In this document: in pieces, positions 17,366 through 25,717 of the stretch
Numbering within the stretch: position 1 is the stretch's first letter
Layout of the letters: each line of letters opens with the position of its first letter
DNA from: Roseateles violae
GTDB taxonomy: Bacteria > Pseudomonadota > Gammaproteobacteria > Burkholderiales > Burkholderiaceae_C
Reading direction: 5' to 3'
Assembly (NCBI RefSeq): GCF_030410485.1
Contig: NZ_JAUHHC010000005.1
Location: forward strand, 496,001-560,000
DNA length: 64,000 nucleotides
The notes under the pieces: model-generated
Told to the model about the DNA's origin: nothing
Seen by the model: the letters and a program-made list of their open reading frames with translations, nothing else
The model's database searches: none
Position numbers and translations under genes: made by a program

Positions 17366-18559
17366 ATGCAGCCCATGAGCCAAAAGCCAGGAAGCACCGC
17401 TGCGCCGGTGCCGCCGTCAGCCGCCCCATCGTCATCACCATGGGCCGCACGATCGGCGTTCTTGCAGGTCTTCAATCTGCGGATGATCGCCGCCGTCTAT
17501 TACTTCTGCCTGCTGCATGCGACCTCGCGCGCGCTGGCCTGGTACGACGGCGAGCCGATGCGCTTCGACGAATGGCTGTACAGCCTGATCCGCTTCAGCC
17601 GCCAGTCGCTGCTGACCGGCCTGAGCATCCTGCTGGCCGTGGCCCTGGTCGAGGCGCTGCTGGCGACACCGGCGGCGCAGCGCTGGTCGGGCCGCCGGGT
17701 GCTGGCGCTGCAGGGCGCGGCGGTCGCCTGCGGCGCGCTGCTGGGCGCGCTGGCGCGGCACTACGTCGCCAACTACGGCATGACGGGCGTCAAGTTCATG
17801 TGGGGCTGGTTCTACTCGACGGTGGCGCTGTGGACCCTGCTCGGCTGCATGGCGTACGCGGTGCTGCGCGTGCTGCGCGCCGACCACGCGGCGCGCGACC
17901 GCCTGCGCCAGGTGGCGCGCGAGCGCGCGGCGCTGGAGGCGCAGCAGCTGGAGGCCCAGGTCTCGGCGCTGAATGCGCAGATCGAGCCGCATTTCCTGTT
18001 CAACACCCTGGCCAACGTCAAGCGCCTGTACGAGACCACGCCGGATCGCGGCCGCGACATGCTGGTCAGCCTGATCGCCTATCTGCGCGCGGCCCTGCCC
18101 AGCATGCGGCGCCAGGATTCGACCCTGGGCCAGGAGCTGGAACTGGTGCGCAACTACCTGACCATCCTGCAGATGCGCATGGGCGAACGCCTGAGCTTCG
18201 GCATCGAGGCCGATGCGCGCCTGCTCGAGGCGCGGCTGCCGCCGATGGTGCTGCCGACCCTGGTCGAGAACGCGATCAAGCATGGGCTCAGCCCCCTGCC
18301 CGAGGGCGGCCGCATCGAGATCCACGCCCATGCCAGCAGCGGCGCCGACGGCGTCGAGCAAATGGCCGTCGAGGTGCGCGACAACGGCCAGGGCTTTGCC
18401 AGCAGCGGCGGCAGCGGGGTGGGCCTGGCCAACACCCGCGCACGCCTGGCCGCGCTGTTCGGCGCCGGTGCGGCGCTGGAGCTGGAAGCGGCGCAGCCGC
18501 GCGGCGTGGTGGCCCGGGTGCGCATGCCCATGCAGGCGCTGGCGGCGGCGGCCCCATGA
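17366..18559 (+). CDS. LytS/YehU-type membrane histidine kinase
   Basis: This 397-residue protein has about four membrane segments in its first 175 residues, a short coiled-coil linker, and a His_kinase domain with H209 in QIEPHFLFNTL. The compact HATPase domain has VENAIKHG and DNGQGF with GVGLANTRARL. All catalytic residues are present. The first gene of a tight four-gene operon, its stop overlaps the next start as ATGA. It most likely phosphorylates the LytTR regulator encoded third. ATG at 17375 is an alternative start. Confidence 0.92.
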   Translation: MQPMSQKPGSTAAPVPPSAAPSSSPWAARSAFLQVFNLRMIAAVYYFCLLHATSRALAWYDGEPMRFDEWLYSLIRFSRQSLLTGLSILLAVALVEALLATPAAQRWSGRRVLALQGAAVACGALLGALARHYVANYGMTGVKFMWGWFYSTVALWTLLGCMAYAVLRVLRADHAARDRLRQVARERAALEAQQLEAQVSALNAQIEPHFLFNTLANVKRLYETTPDRGRDMLVSLIAYLRAALPSMRRQDSTLGQELELVRNYLTILQMRMGERLSFGIEADARLLEARLPPMVLPTLVENAIKHGLSPLPEGGRIEIHAHASSGADGVEQMAVEVRDNGQGFASSGGSGVGLANTRARLAALFGAGAALELEAAQPRGVVARVRMPMQALAAAAP

Positions 18560-19680
18560 GCGCCGTGCTGCACCCGCCGCGCAGCGGCCAGCCGGCGGCG
18601 CTGCTCGGCCATCTGCTGCGGGCCTGGCGTTCGCTGCACTGGCAGGAGCTGGCCGCCTTCGCGCTGGCCGGCCTGCTGTTCGGCCTGATCGACCTCAGCT
18701 CGCTGCTGGAGATCGATGTCGGCACGCAGCTGGCGCCGGTGGTGATGCGCCATCTGCTGCTGCCGGTGGTCGCCTGCCTGGCGCTGCTGGCCGTCTGGCT
18801 GCCGGCCGACCGCAGCGAGCGCCAGCATCCGAAGCGCCCTCTGCGGCTGGCGCTGGCCGTGCTGATCGGCTCGGCGCTGGCCATGCTGATCAGCGCCGGC
18901 GTCGAGAAGCTGCTGCCCTGGCCCTCGGTCTCCGATCTGATGCGGGCCAAGAAGGGCCTGCCGCCGATGCCCAGCCTCAATGTCGCCGGCATGCTGGGCG
19001 ACACGCTGTGGGTCTTCATGCCCTCGGCGATGATGATCGCCGTCGTCGAACTGCTGCGCCGGCGCCGCCACTACGAGGAATCGGTGCAGAAGATGCTGCA
19101 CGAGCACAGCCAGATCAAGCGCCGCGCGATGGCGGCGCGGCTGGCCGCGCTGCAGGCCCAGGTCGAGCCGCAGCTGCTGTTCGACGCGCTGGTCGATATC
19201 GAGCAGGCCTATGGCCGCGCCGACGCGCGCGCCCCGGCGCGCATGGAGCAGCTGATCCGCCACCTGCGCGTTGCCCTGCCGCGGCTGCGCGAATCGGGCT
19301 CCAGTCTGGAGGCCGAGGCCGATCTGCTGGAAAGCTATCTGGGCGTGCTGCAGGGCCTGGGCCAGGCGACGCCGCGCTTCGAAGCGCGCTGGCCGGCCGA
19401 GCTGCGCGGCGCCAGCGTGCCGCCGATGCTGCTGCTGCCGCTGCTGCAGCGCGCGCTGCGCCTGGCCGAGCTGACCCCCAGCTGTTGCAGCCTCAGCGCC
19501 GAGACGCATGAGGGCGGCCTGCGCGTGCTGCTCGAGTTCGACCGGCCCGGCCTGTGCGGCGACGATGCCGAGCTGCAGTCGCTGGCCGAGCGGCTGCGCG
19601 TGCTGTCCGGCGGCCCGGCGCGGCTGGCCTGCCGCAGCCTGGCCGGCACGACCCTGTTCACCCTGGAACTGAATCGATGA
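18556..19680 (+). CDS. Degenerate LytS-like protein without catalytic His (pseudokinase)
   Basis: This 374-residue protein has four hydrophobic segments in the N-terminal half and a coiled-coil, then a region aligned to the His_kinase domain of its neighbour. Where the neighbour reads QIEPHFLFNTL, this protein reads QVEPQLLFDAL, so the phospho-acceptor His is Q206 and the following Asn is Asp. The HATPase part is also eroded: PPMLLLPLLQRAL replaces the N-box VENAIKHG, and no DNGxGF motif is seen. The frame is intact and overlaps both neighbours by 4 bp, so it is maintained. It may act as a sensor or scaffold partner of the active kinase, for example in a heterodimer. Confidence 0.85.
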   Translation: MSAVLHPPRSGQPAALLGHLLRAWRSLHWQELAAFALAGLLFGLIDLSSLLEIDVGTQLAPVVMRHLLLPVVACLALLAVWLPADRSERQHPKRPLRLALAVLIGSALAMLISAGVEKLLPWPSVSDLMRAKKGLPPMPSLNVAGMLGDTLWVFMPSAMMIAVVELLRRRRHYEESVQKMLHEHSQIKRRAMAARLAALQAQVEPQLLFDALVDIEQAYGRADARAPARMEQLIRHLRVALPRLRESGSSLEAEADLLESYLGVLQGLGQATPRFEARWPAELRGASVPPMLLLPLLQRALRLAELTPSCCSLSAETHEGGLRVLLEFDRPGLCGDDAELQSLAERLRVLSGGPARLACRSLAGTTLFTLELNR

Positions 19681-20450
19681 TGAGAACGCTCAGTGCGGCG
19701 ACGGCCGTCGTGGCCGAGGACGAGGAGACCCTGCGCCACGAGCTGGTCGAGCAGCTCGGCAAGCTCTGGCCCGAGCTGTCCATCGTCGGCGAGGCGGCCG
19801 ACGGCGTGCAGGCGCTGCGCCTCTTGGACGAGCACCGGCCCGACGTGCTGTTCCTGGACATCCAGATGCCCGGCGCCACCGGCCTCGATGTCGCGCGCCA
19901 GGTCGGCGGGCGCAGCCATGTGGTCTTCGTCACCGCCTACGACCAGTACGCGGTGGCCGCCTTCGACCAGGGCGCGGTCGACTATGTGTTGAAGCCCTTG
20001 AACAGCGCGCGCCTGTTCACCGCTATCGGCCGGGTCAAGCAGCGCCTGGCCGGCCCGCCGGTGGAGCTGGGCCCCTTGCTGGACCAGCTGGCCGCGCGGC
20101 CCGGCGGCGCGGCCGCGCCGCGCGGCTTCCTGCGCTGGATCAATGCCTCGATCGGCCAGACCCTGAAGCTGATCACCGTCGACGAGGTGCTGTACTTCCA
20201 GTCCGACAACAAATACACCAAGGTCGCGACGCGCGAGGGCGAGGCGCTGATCCGCAAGCCGCTGAAGGAGCTGGTCGACGAGCTCGATCCGCAGCAGTTC
20301 TGGCAGATCCATCGCTCGACCCTGGTCAATGCGATGGCCGTTGCCGCGGTGACGCGCGACTTCCGCGGCCGCATGCAGGTGCGGCTGAAGGAGCATGCGG
20401 ACACCCTGCTGGTGGCCGAAAGCTACGCGCATCTGTTCCGGCAGATGTGA
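19677..20450 (+). CDS. LytTR-family response regulator
   Basis: This 257-residue regulator has an N-terminal receiver (phospho-acceptor in LFLDIQMP, Lys in VLKPLN, acidic cluster AEDEE) and a C-terminal LytTR DNA-binding domain (EVLYFQSDNKYTKV, QIHRSTLVN). It is the natural partner of the LytS-type kinase two genes upstream, with ATGA-type overlaps on both sides. ATG codons at 19677 and 19680 are both possible starts. Targets are unknown; LytTR sites are usually paired direct repeats. Confidence 0.93.
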   Translation: MMRTLSAATAVVAEDEETLRHELVEQLGKLWPELSIVGEAADGVQALRLLDEHRPDVLFLDIQMPGATGLDVARQVGGRSHVVFVTAYDQYAVAAFDQGAVDYVLKPLNSARLFTAIGRVKQRLAGPPVELGPLLDQLAARPGGAAAPRGFLRWINASIGQTLKLITVDEVLYFQSDNKYTKVATREGEALIRKPLKELVDELDPQQFWQIHRSTLVNAMAVAAVTRDFRGRMQVRLKEHADTLLVAESYAHLFRQM

Positions 20451-20965
20451 TGCGTGGCGGCATTCTCGCCCTCGCGCTGCTCTGCGGCAGCGCGCTGGCC
20501 GCCCCGGCGCCGCCACCGAATCTGGTCGTGATCGACGCGCGGCTCAGCACCGCCGGCCAACCCTCGGCCGAATGGCTGGCGACGCTGAAGGAGCAGGGCT
20601 ACGAGGCGGTCCTCTATCTGGCGCCGGCCACGGTGTCGGACGCCGTGCGGGAGGAGCCGCAGCTGGTCGCGGCCCAGGGCCTGATCTGGCGCCACATCCC
20701 CATCCCCTTCGGCGCGCCGACGGCCGCGCACTACGAAGAATTCGTCCGCCAACTCGCCGAGCTGCGCGAGCGCAAGCTGCTGGTGCACTGCCAGGTCAAT
20801 ATGCGCGCCTCGAGCCTGACCTTTCTGTACCGCGTCTTGGTCGAAGGCGTCGATCCGCATGAGGCCTGGGAAGCGGTCGCGCGCGTCTGGACTCCGCAGG
20901 GGCCGTGGCGCCGGCTGATGCTGGATCAGCTGCGCCGGCGGGGCATCGCCTTCGATCCGTTCTAG
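20450..20965 (+). CDS. Exported protein-tyrosine-phosphatase-like protein
   Basis: The 171-residue product has a signal peptide (about residues 1-18, ending SALAAPA) and a dual-specificity-phosphatase-like fold. The P-loop reads HCQVNMRAS. This has four residues between Cys and Arg rather than the five of the classical HCxxxxxR loop, as in a family of small bacterial homologues, so catalysis is uncertain. The ATG at 20450 overlaps the regulator stop; a GTG at 20447 is also in frame. Its place in the operon suggests an envelope-side role linked to the LytS signal. Confidence 0.75.
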   Translation: MRGGILALALLCGSALAAPAPPPNLVVIDARLSTAGQPSAEWLATLKEQGYEAVLYLAPATVSDAVREEPQLVAAQGLIWRHIPIPFGAPTAAHYEEFVRQLAELRERKLLVHCQVNMRASSLTFLYRVLVEGVDPHEAWEAVARVWTPQGPWRRLMLDQLRRRGIAFDPF

Positions 20966-20969
20966 GGCC

Positions 20970-21021
20970 TGTCGCCAAGATGACCGCCGCGGCGGCGTCC
21001 GCCGCCGCACAATCGGCGACA
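20970..21021. other. Large hairpin between the phosphatase-like gene and the molybdoenzyme gene
   Basis: The outer arms TGTCGCC (20970-20976) and GGCGACA (21015-21021) enclose an inner perfect pair GCGGCGGCG (20989-20997) / CGCCGCCGC (21000-21008) with a 2-base loop. There is no T-run. It could stall transcription, protect RNA ends or form a cruciform. The molybdoenzyme start follows 17 bp later. Confidence 0.45.
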
Positions 21022-21037
21022 AACAGGAGACGCCGCC

Positions 21038-23257
21038 ATGCCGCAAAGCCATTACCGCATCTGCCCCTTGTGCGAGGCCTGCTGCGGCCTTGAGGTCCGC
21101 AGCGAGGGCAAGCAGGTCTTGAGCATCCGCGGCGCCGAGCAGGATGTGTTCAGCCGCGGCTTCATCTGCCCCAAGGGCGTGTCGCTGAAGGATCTGCACG
21201 AGGACCCGGACCGTCTGCGCGCGCCGCTGATCAAGCGCGACGGCGTCTTTGTCGAGGCCAGCTGGGACGAGGCCTTTGCCGAGATCGAGCGGCGCCTGCT
21301 GCCGCTGATCGCCGCGCATGGCGGCGATGCGGTCGCCACCGTCTTCGGCAATCCAAGCGCGCACAAGATCAGCCTGCTCAGCTACATCCCGCGCCTGGTC
21401 AAGGCGATCGGCACGCGCAATATCTTCTCCGCCTCGACCCTGGACCAGATGCCCAAGCAGCTGAGCGCGGGCCTGATGTTCGGCCACTGGCTGTCCATCC
21501 CGGTGCCCGATATCGAGCGCTGCGACTATCTGCTGATGCTGGGCGCCAATCCGATGGTCAGCAACGGCAGCCTGTGGACCGTGCCCGACTACCGCGGCAA
21601 GTCCAAGGCCATGCGCGAGCGCGGCGGTCGCATCGTCGTCATCGATCCGCGCCGCACCGAGACCGCCGCCCAGGCCGATGAGCATCTGGCGATCCGCCCC
21701 GGCGGCGATGTGTTCCTGCTGCTGGGGCTGGTGCACACCTTGTTCGACGAGGGCCTGGTCCGGCTGGGCCGCCTGGCCGAATGGACGAACGGCGTCGAGG
21801 CCGTGCAGCAGGCCGTCGCGGCCTACCCGCCCGAGCGCACCGCCGCCGGCTGCGGCATCGATGCCGCCACCCAGCGCCGGCTCGCGCGCGAGTTGGCCGC
21901 CGCGCCGCGCGCCTGCGTCTACGGCCGCCTGGGCACCTGCACGCAGCGCTTCGGCAGCCTGAACAGCTGGCTGGTCGATGTGCTGAACGTGCTGACCGGC
22001 CATCTCGACGCCGCGGGCGGCGCGATGTTCCCGAAGGCGGCCGCCTTCGCCGCCAACACGCTGGGCAAGCCGGGCAGCGGCAAGGGCGTGGCCACCGGCC
22101 GGCGCGCCAGCCGGGTCTCCGGCGCGCCCGAGGTCTTCGGCGAACTGCCGATCACCTGCCTGGCCGAGGAGATCGAGACCGCCGATGGACCGGACGGGGT
22201 CCAGGTGCGCGCGCTGATCGCCATCGCCGCCAATCCGGTGCTGTCGGCGCCGAACGGCCCGCGGCTGGCGCGCGCGCTCGAGGGCCTGGACTTCATGCTG
22301 AGCCTGGACATCTATCTGAACGAGACCAGCCGCCATGCCGATGTGATCCTGCCCGGCCTGTCGCCGCTGGAGGACCTGCATTTCGACATGGCCTTCCCGC
22401 AGTTCTCCTTCCGCAACCATGCGCGCTTCTCCGGCCCCGTGTTCGAGCGGCCGGCCGGCACGCCGGAGGAATGGGAGACCATCCTGCGCCTGGCCGCCCT
22501 GGTCGAGGGCCGCGGCCGCCATGTCGACATTGCCGCGCTCGACGATGCGGCGATCGCCGCCGATGTGCAGAAGTTTGCCGGCGAGCAGGCCGGCGCGGTG
22601 CTGGCGGCGCTGGGCGAGCAGCGCGGTCCCGAGCGCCTGATCGATCTGGCACTGCGCAGCGGCCCCTATGGCGACCGCTTCGGCCTGAAGCCCGAAGGCC
22701 TCAGCCTGACCAAGATCAAGGCGGCCGATGGCGGCATCGACCTCGGGCCGCTGCAGCCGCGTATCCCCGAGATGCTGCGCACCCCGACCGGCCGCATCGA
22801 GCTGGCGCCGCCGCTGCTGCTCGGCGATCTGCCCCAGGTCGCCGCGGCGCTGGACGCGCCGCCGGTCGAGGGCATGCTGCTGATCGGCCGCCGGGACATG
22901 CGCTCCGGCAATAGCTGGATGCACAACCTGCCGGTGCTGGCCAAGGGACCCGAGCGCTGCACGCTGCTGGTCCACCCGGCCGATGCCGCGCGCCTGGGCC
23001 TCAGCGACGGCGGCCGGGCCCGGCTGGCCACGACCACCGGCGCCGGCCTGGTGCGCGTCGAGCTGAGCGAGACCTTGATGCCCGGCGTCGTCAGCCTGCC
23101 GCATGGCTGGGGCCATGATCTGCCCGGCGCCCGACTGCGGCAGGCGGCCGAACGGCCCGGCCTCAATATGAATGCGCTGCTCGACGACGGCGCGCGCGAT
23201 CCGCTGTCCGGCAACGCGGTGCTCAGCGGCGTGGCGGTGCAGATCGCGCCCGCCTGA
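21038..23257 (+). CDS. Molybdopterin (bis-MGD) oxidoreductase of the formate-dehydrogenase/nitrate-reductase superfamily
   Basis: This 739-residue protein opens with a [4Fe-4S] site C9, C12, C16 and C44 (CPLCEACCG...FICPKG), followed by the molybdopterin domains and a C-terminal dinucleotide-binding domain (RSGNSWMHN near 615, VSLPHGWGH near 687). There is no Tat signal, so it is cytoplasmic. No electron-transfer or maturation partner is adjacent, so the substrate cannot be assigned. The family includes formate dehydrogenase-like and assimilatory enzymes. AGGAG precedes the ATG. Confidence 0.88.
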   Translation: MPQSHYRICPLCEACCGLEVRSEGKQVLSIRGAEQDVFSRGFICPKGVSLKDLHEDPDRLRAPLIKRDGVFVEASWDEAFAEIERRLLPLIAAHGGDAVATVFGNPSAHKISLLSYIPRLVKAIGTRNIFSASTLDQMPKQLSAGLMFGHWLSIPVPDIERCDYLLMLGANPMVSNGSLWTVPDYRGKSKAMRERGGRIVVIDPRRTETAAQADEHLAIRPGGDVFLLLGLVHTLFDEGLVRLGRLAEWTNGVEAVQQAVAAYPPERTAAGCGIDAATQRRLARELAAAPRACVYGRLGTCTQRFGSLNSWLVDVLNVLTGHLDAAGGAMFPKAAAFAANTLGKPGSGKGVATGRRASRVSGAPEVFGELPITCLAEEIETADGPDGVQVRALIAIAANPVLSAPNGPRLARALEGLDFMLSLDIYLNETSRHADVILPGLSPLEDLHFDMAFPQFSFRNHARFSGPVFERPAGTPEEWETILRLAALVEGRGRHVDIAALDDAAIAADVQKFAGEQAGAVLAALGEQRGPERLIDLALRSGPYGDRFGLKPEGLSLTKIKAADGGIDLGPLQPRIPEMLRTPTGRIELAPPLLLGDLPQVAAALDAPPVEGMLLIGRRDMRSGNSWMHNLPVLAKGPERCTLLVHPADAARLGLSDGGRARLATTTGAGLVRVELSETLMPGVVSLPHGWGHDLPGARLRQAAERPGLNMNALLDDGARDPLSGNAVLSGVAVQIAPA

Positions 23258-23307
23258 GGGGAATCGGCGGCATGAAGGGCGCAGAAAACAAAAGGCCATG
23301 AATTCTG

Positions 23308-23500
23308 TGCTACATTCCGCCTCCATAGAACCGCACAAGACCGTTTATTCAAGGTCTTCAATCTGCAGCCCTCACGGCCTCCGGCCGTCGGCTCGCTTCA
23401 GTTTCAACTCCCCCATTGACTGTTCTTGAGTGTTTCTGTCCTCGCCGACCATGGGGTCGCGAGGTTTTCTCTTATTCATTGTTTTTCCAAGGAACACATC
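23308..23500 (+). promoter_or_regulatory. Extended -10 promoter and structured leader of the cold-shock gene
   Basis: TG-C-TACATT at 23308-23316 is an extended -10 element, giving a leader of about 175 nt, typical of cspA-type genes. Two hairpins are visible. One is ACGGCC/GGCCGT with a TCC loop (23374-23388). The other is CCTCG-C-CGACC/GGTCG-CGAGG with an ATGG loop (23440-23464), directly followed by TTTTCTC, which has the form of an intrinsic terminator. A 17-codon frame (23451-23504) begins in that loop and ends at TGA overlapping the cold-shock ATG, but it lacks a ribosome site. Temperature-dependent folding is inferred. Confidence 0.5.
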
Positions 23501-23716
23501 ATGAGCGGCATGCAAACTGGCATCGTCAAGTGGTTTGACGACGGCAAGGGCTTCGGCTTCATCACCCCCACCGACGGTGGCAAGGATCTGTTCGCCCACC
23601 ACAGCGAGATCAAGAACAACGGCGGCTTCCGCACGCTGGCCGAAGGCGCCCAGGTGGAATTCGAAGTCAAGCAAGGCCCCAAGGGTCTGCAGGCCTCGAA
23701 CATCCGCGCGCTGTAA
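23501..23716 (+). CDS. Cold-shock domain RNA chaperone, CspA family
   Basis: This 71-residue single cold-shock domain has RNP1-like KGFGFI and RNP2-like DLFAHH motifs and the conserved [11 protein letters not shown] start. It binds single-stranded nucleic acids and melts RNA structure. The ATG at 23501 has AAGGA upstream and follows the long leader. His in place of Val/Phe in RNP2 (DLFAHH) is common in betaproteobacterial copies. Confidence 0.96.
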   Translation: MSGMQTGIVKWFDDGKGFGFITPTDGGKDLFAHHSEIKNNGGFRTLAEGAQVEFEVKQGPKGLQASNIRAL

Positions 23717-23731
23717 TTCAGCCGCCAAAAC

Positions 23732-23769
23732 GGTGACGCGTGAGCGTCACCGGTCCCGAGTTTCTCGGG
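23732..23769 (+). terminator. Two tandem hairpins after the cold-shock gene
   Basis: A perfect 8-bp stem GGTGACGC/GCGTCACC with a GTGA loop (23732-23751) is followed by CCCGAG/CTCGGG with a TTT loop (23755-23769). Neither has a T-run. They may act as a 3' stabiliser or Rho-assisted terminator. Confidence 0.5.
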
Positions 23770-24023
23770 ACGAACAGCGCGGCGCCACGGGTGTTCCCGC
23801 AGCGCCGCCATCAACAGCTTGCCTAGATCAGAAGAAGACCCGGCAAGTTGCAATCGGCCTTCCCAGCCGATGCCACCCGAATGACCTCGCTCACAAGGTC
23901 GTCCAAACCCATTGAAATCCCGATCGCCCGCTGCCTGATGGCCGCGAAATGGCGCTCTGGCCTTCGTTCATTCCAATCGCGCTGAGACTCGTCTTTGTCC
24001 CGGCGCACACCTCGATATCGAAA
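23770..24023. other. Intergenic stretch without a supported gene
   Basis: The sequence between the hairpins and the 71-aa gene has short frames on both strands (for example 23888-23992 plus, 23823-24008 minus), but none has a ribosome site or a family resemblance I can support. Its GC bias is lower than that of neighbouring genes. I see no repeat or operator in it. Confidence 0.4.
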
Positions 24024-24239
24024 ATGCAGAAGAACAGCATTGAGGTGGGCAAATATCTTGTCTCACCGATGACCAAACCGCAGGACGATGGCAGCTTCGC
24101 CGCCTCCGTCTCGATTCGTTCCGGCCGCGGCATGGCCAGCCATGACCGCGTCATGCGCTTCACGCCGAGCTTCCAGAGCCATCGTGCGGCGATCCGCTAC
24201 GCGACGGCCGAAGGTTTGGCTTGGGCGCGCGCGCATTGA
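24024..24239 (+). CDS. Small conserved-type hypothetical protein (71 aa)
   Basis: The short basic protein (IEVGKYLVSPM, FAASVSIRSGRG, DRVMRFTPSF, AIRYATAEGLAW) resembles small proteins that often lie near cold-shock genes in Burkholderiales; no domain name is known to me. The ATG at 24024 lacks a good ribosome site. It is followed by a strong terminator, which supports it as the end of a real transcript. Confidence 0.55.
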   Translation: MQKNSIEVGKYLVSPMTKPQDDGSFAASVSIRSGRGMASHDRVMRFTPSFQSHRAAIRYATAEGLAWARAH

Positions 24240-24266
24240 ACAAGCATCCGGCCGAATAGAAAGCGC

Positions 24267-24292
24267 AAAGGGGTCCCGCGGGACCCCTTTTT
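24267..24292. terminator. Rho-independent terminator between convergent genes
   Basis: AAAGGGGTCCC and GGGACCCCTTT pair around a GC loop and end in a T-run. It can serve both the rightward 71-aa gene and the leftward efflux operon. Confidence 0.9.
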
Positions 24293-24310
24293 GCTGGCGC
24301 CAGGACCCGA

Positions 24311-25717
24311 TCAGCCCTTGCCGTTCGCCTCCACCAGACCACCGCCCAGCGCCTTGTACAGCTGCACGCTGTTCAGCAACTGCGCCAGGCGCACCTGCAC
24401 CAGCGCCTGCTGGGCCAGGAAGGCGGAGCGCTGCGCATCGCGCAGATCGAGGCTGTTCGAGACGCCCTGCTGGTAGCGCAGCTCGATCAGGCGCAAGCGC
24501 TCGTTCTCGGCGCGCGCCAGTTCGGCCTGCGCGCGCAGCTGCTCGCCGAAGGTGGCGCGGCCGGCCAGCGCGTCGGCCACCTCGCGGAAGGCCGTCTGCA
24601 CCGCCTTCTCGTACTGCGCGACCGCCGCACCCTGCGCCGCCCGGGCCGCGTCCAGATTCGCCTGGTTGCGGCCGGCGTCGAAGATCGGCAAGAGGATCTG
24701 CGAGCCGAAGCTCCAGACCGTGTTGCTGAACAGCTCGGACAGCTGGGTGCTGGCCGTGCCGGCGCTGGCCGTCAGCGAAATACTGGGGAAGAAGGCCGCG
24801 CGCGCCGCGCCGATATTGGCGTTGGCGGCGATCAGCTGCTGCTCGGCCTGCAGCACGTCGGGGCGGCCGACCAGCACCTCGGAGGGCAGGCCGGCCGGCA
24901 CGTCGGGCAGCGCCTGCGCGGCGAGCGGGCGGCCCGGCGGCAGATCGGCCGGCAGCGGCTGGCCGATCAAGAGCACCAGCGCGTTCTCGTCCTGCGCGCG
25001 CTGGCGCTGGTTCTGAGCCAGGGTCGCGCGCGCGCCGGCCGCAGCCGATTCGGCGCTGTTCAGGTCCAGCAGCGAGGCGGAGCCGGCGTCGTACTTGAGC
25101 CGGATCAGGCGCAGGCTGTCCTCGCGCGACTCGACCGTCTGGCGGCTCAGCTCCAGCATCTCGGTATCGGCCTGCAGGGCCAGATGGGTGGAGGCGACGC
25201 CGGCGACCAGGGCGATCTGCGCGGCGCGGCTGCCCTCGGCCGTGGCCAGGTAGCGGGCCGCGGCCGCGTCGCTGTAATTGCGCAGCTTGCCGAACAGGTC
25301 CAGCTCGTAGGCGGCAACCTGCAGGCCGGCCTGGTAGCTGCTGTTGATCGTGTCCTTGGCGCCCGGCGTGCGGCTGCTGGTGAAACCGACGCCGACGGTC
25401 GGATAGCGGTTGGCGTCGGCAACGCGGGCCAGCGCCCGCGCCTGCTCGACGTTCAGCAGCGCCGTGCGCAGATCGCGGTTGTTGCGCAAGGCCAGCCCGA
25501 TCAGCTCGCGCAGGCGCGCATCGCCGGCGTAGAAGTTCTGCCAGCTCAGCTCAGCCGCGGCCTGTCCGGTACTCGCCGCCGGCGCAGGCCAGTCGGCCGC
25601 CACCGGCGCCGCCGGGCGCTGGTGCTCGGGCGCCAGGTTGACGCAGCCGGCCAGCAGCAGGGCGCCGGCCGCGGCCGTCAGGGCGGTGATTTTTTGCTTG
25701 ATGGTGATTGTTTTCAT
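24311..25717 (-). CDS. Outer-membrane efflux lipoprotein, OprM/NodT family
   Basis: This 468-residue outer-membrane channel subunit has a lipoprotein signal with lipobox LLAGC (Cys25). The two repeated OEP domains follow, with the long Ala/Gln-rich helices and segments typical of OprM (GxPLPADLPPG, DVPAGLPSEVLVGRPDVLQAEQQL, NIGAARAAFFPSISLTAS). It is the last gene of the tripartite operon; its ATG overlaps the permease stop by 4 bp. It would trimerise and carry drugs across the outer membrane. Confidence 0.93.
   Translation of the reverse strand: MKTITIKQKITALTAAAGALLLAGCVNLAPEHQRPAAPVAADWPAPAASTGQAAAELSWQNFYAGDARLRELIGLALRNNRDLRTALLNVEQARALARVADANRYPTVGVGFTSSRTPGAKDTINSSYQAGLQVAAYELDLFGKLRNYSDAAAARYLATAEGSRAAQIALVAGVASTHLALQADTEMLELSRQTVESREDSLRLIRLKYDAGSASLLDLNSAESAAAGARATLAQNQRQRAQDENALVLLIGQPLPADLPPGRPLAAQALPDVPAGLPSEVLVGRPDVLQAEQQLIAANANIGAARAAFFPSISLTASAGTASTQLSELFSNTVWSFGSQILLPIFDAGRNQANLDAARAAQGAAVAQYEKAVQTAFREVADALAGRATFGEQLRAQAELARAENERLRLIELRYQQGVSNSLDLRDAQRSAFLAQQALVQVRLAQLLNSVQLYKALGGGLVEANGKG

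Noticed and set aside
23823..24008. Short minus-strand frame after the cold-shock gene
   Set aside because: No ribosome site, no family resemblance, and atypical codon use.
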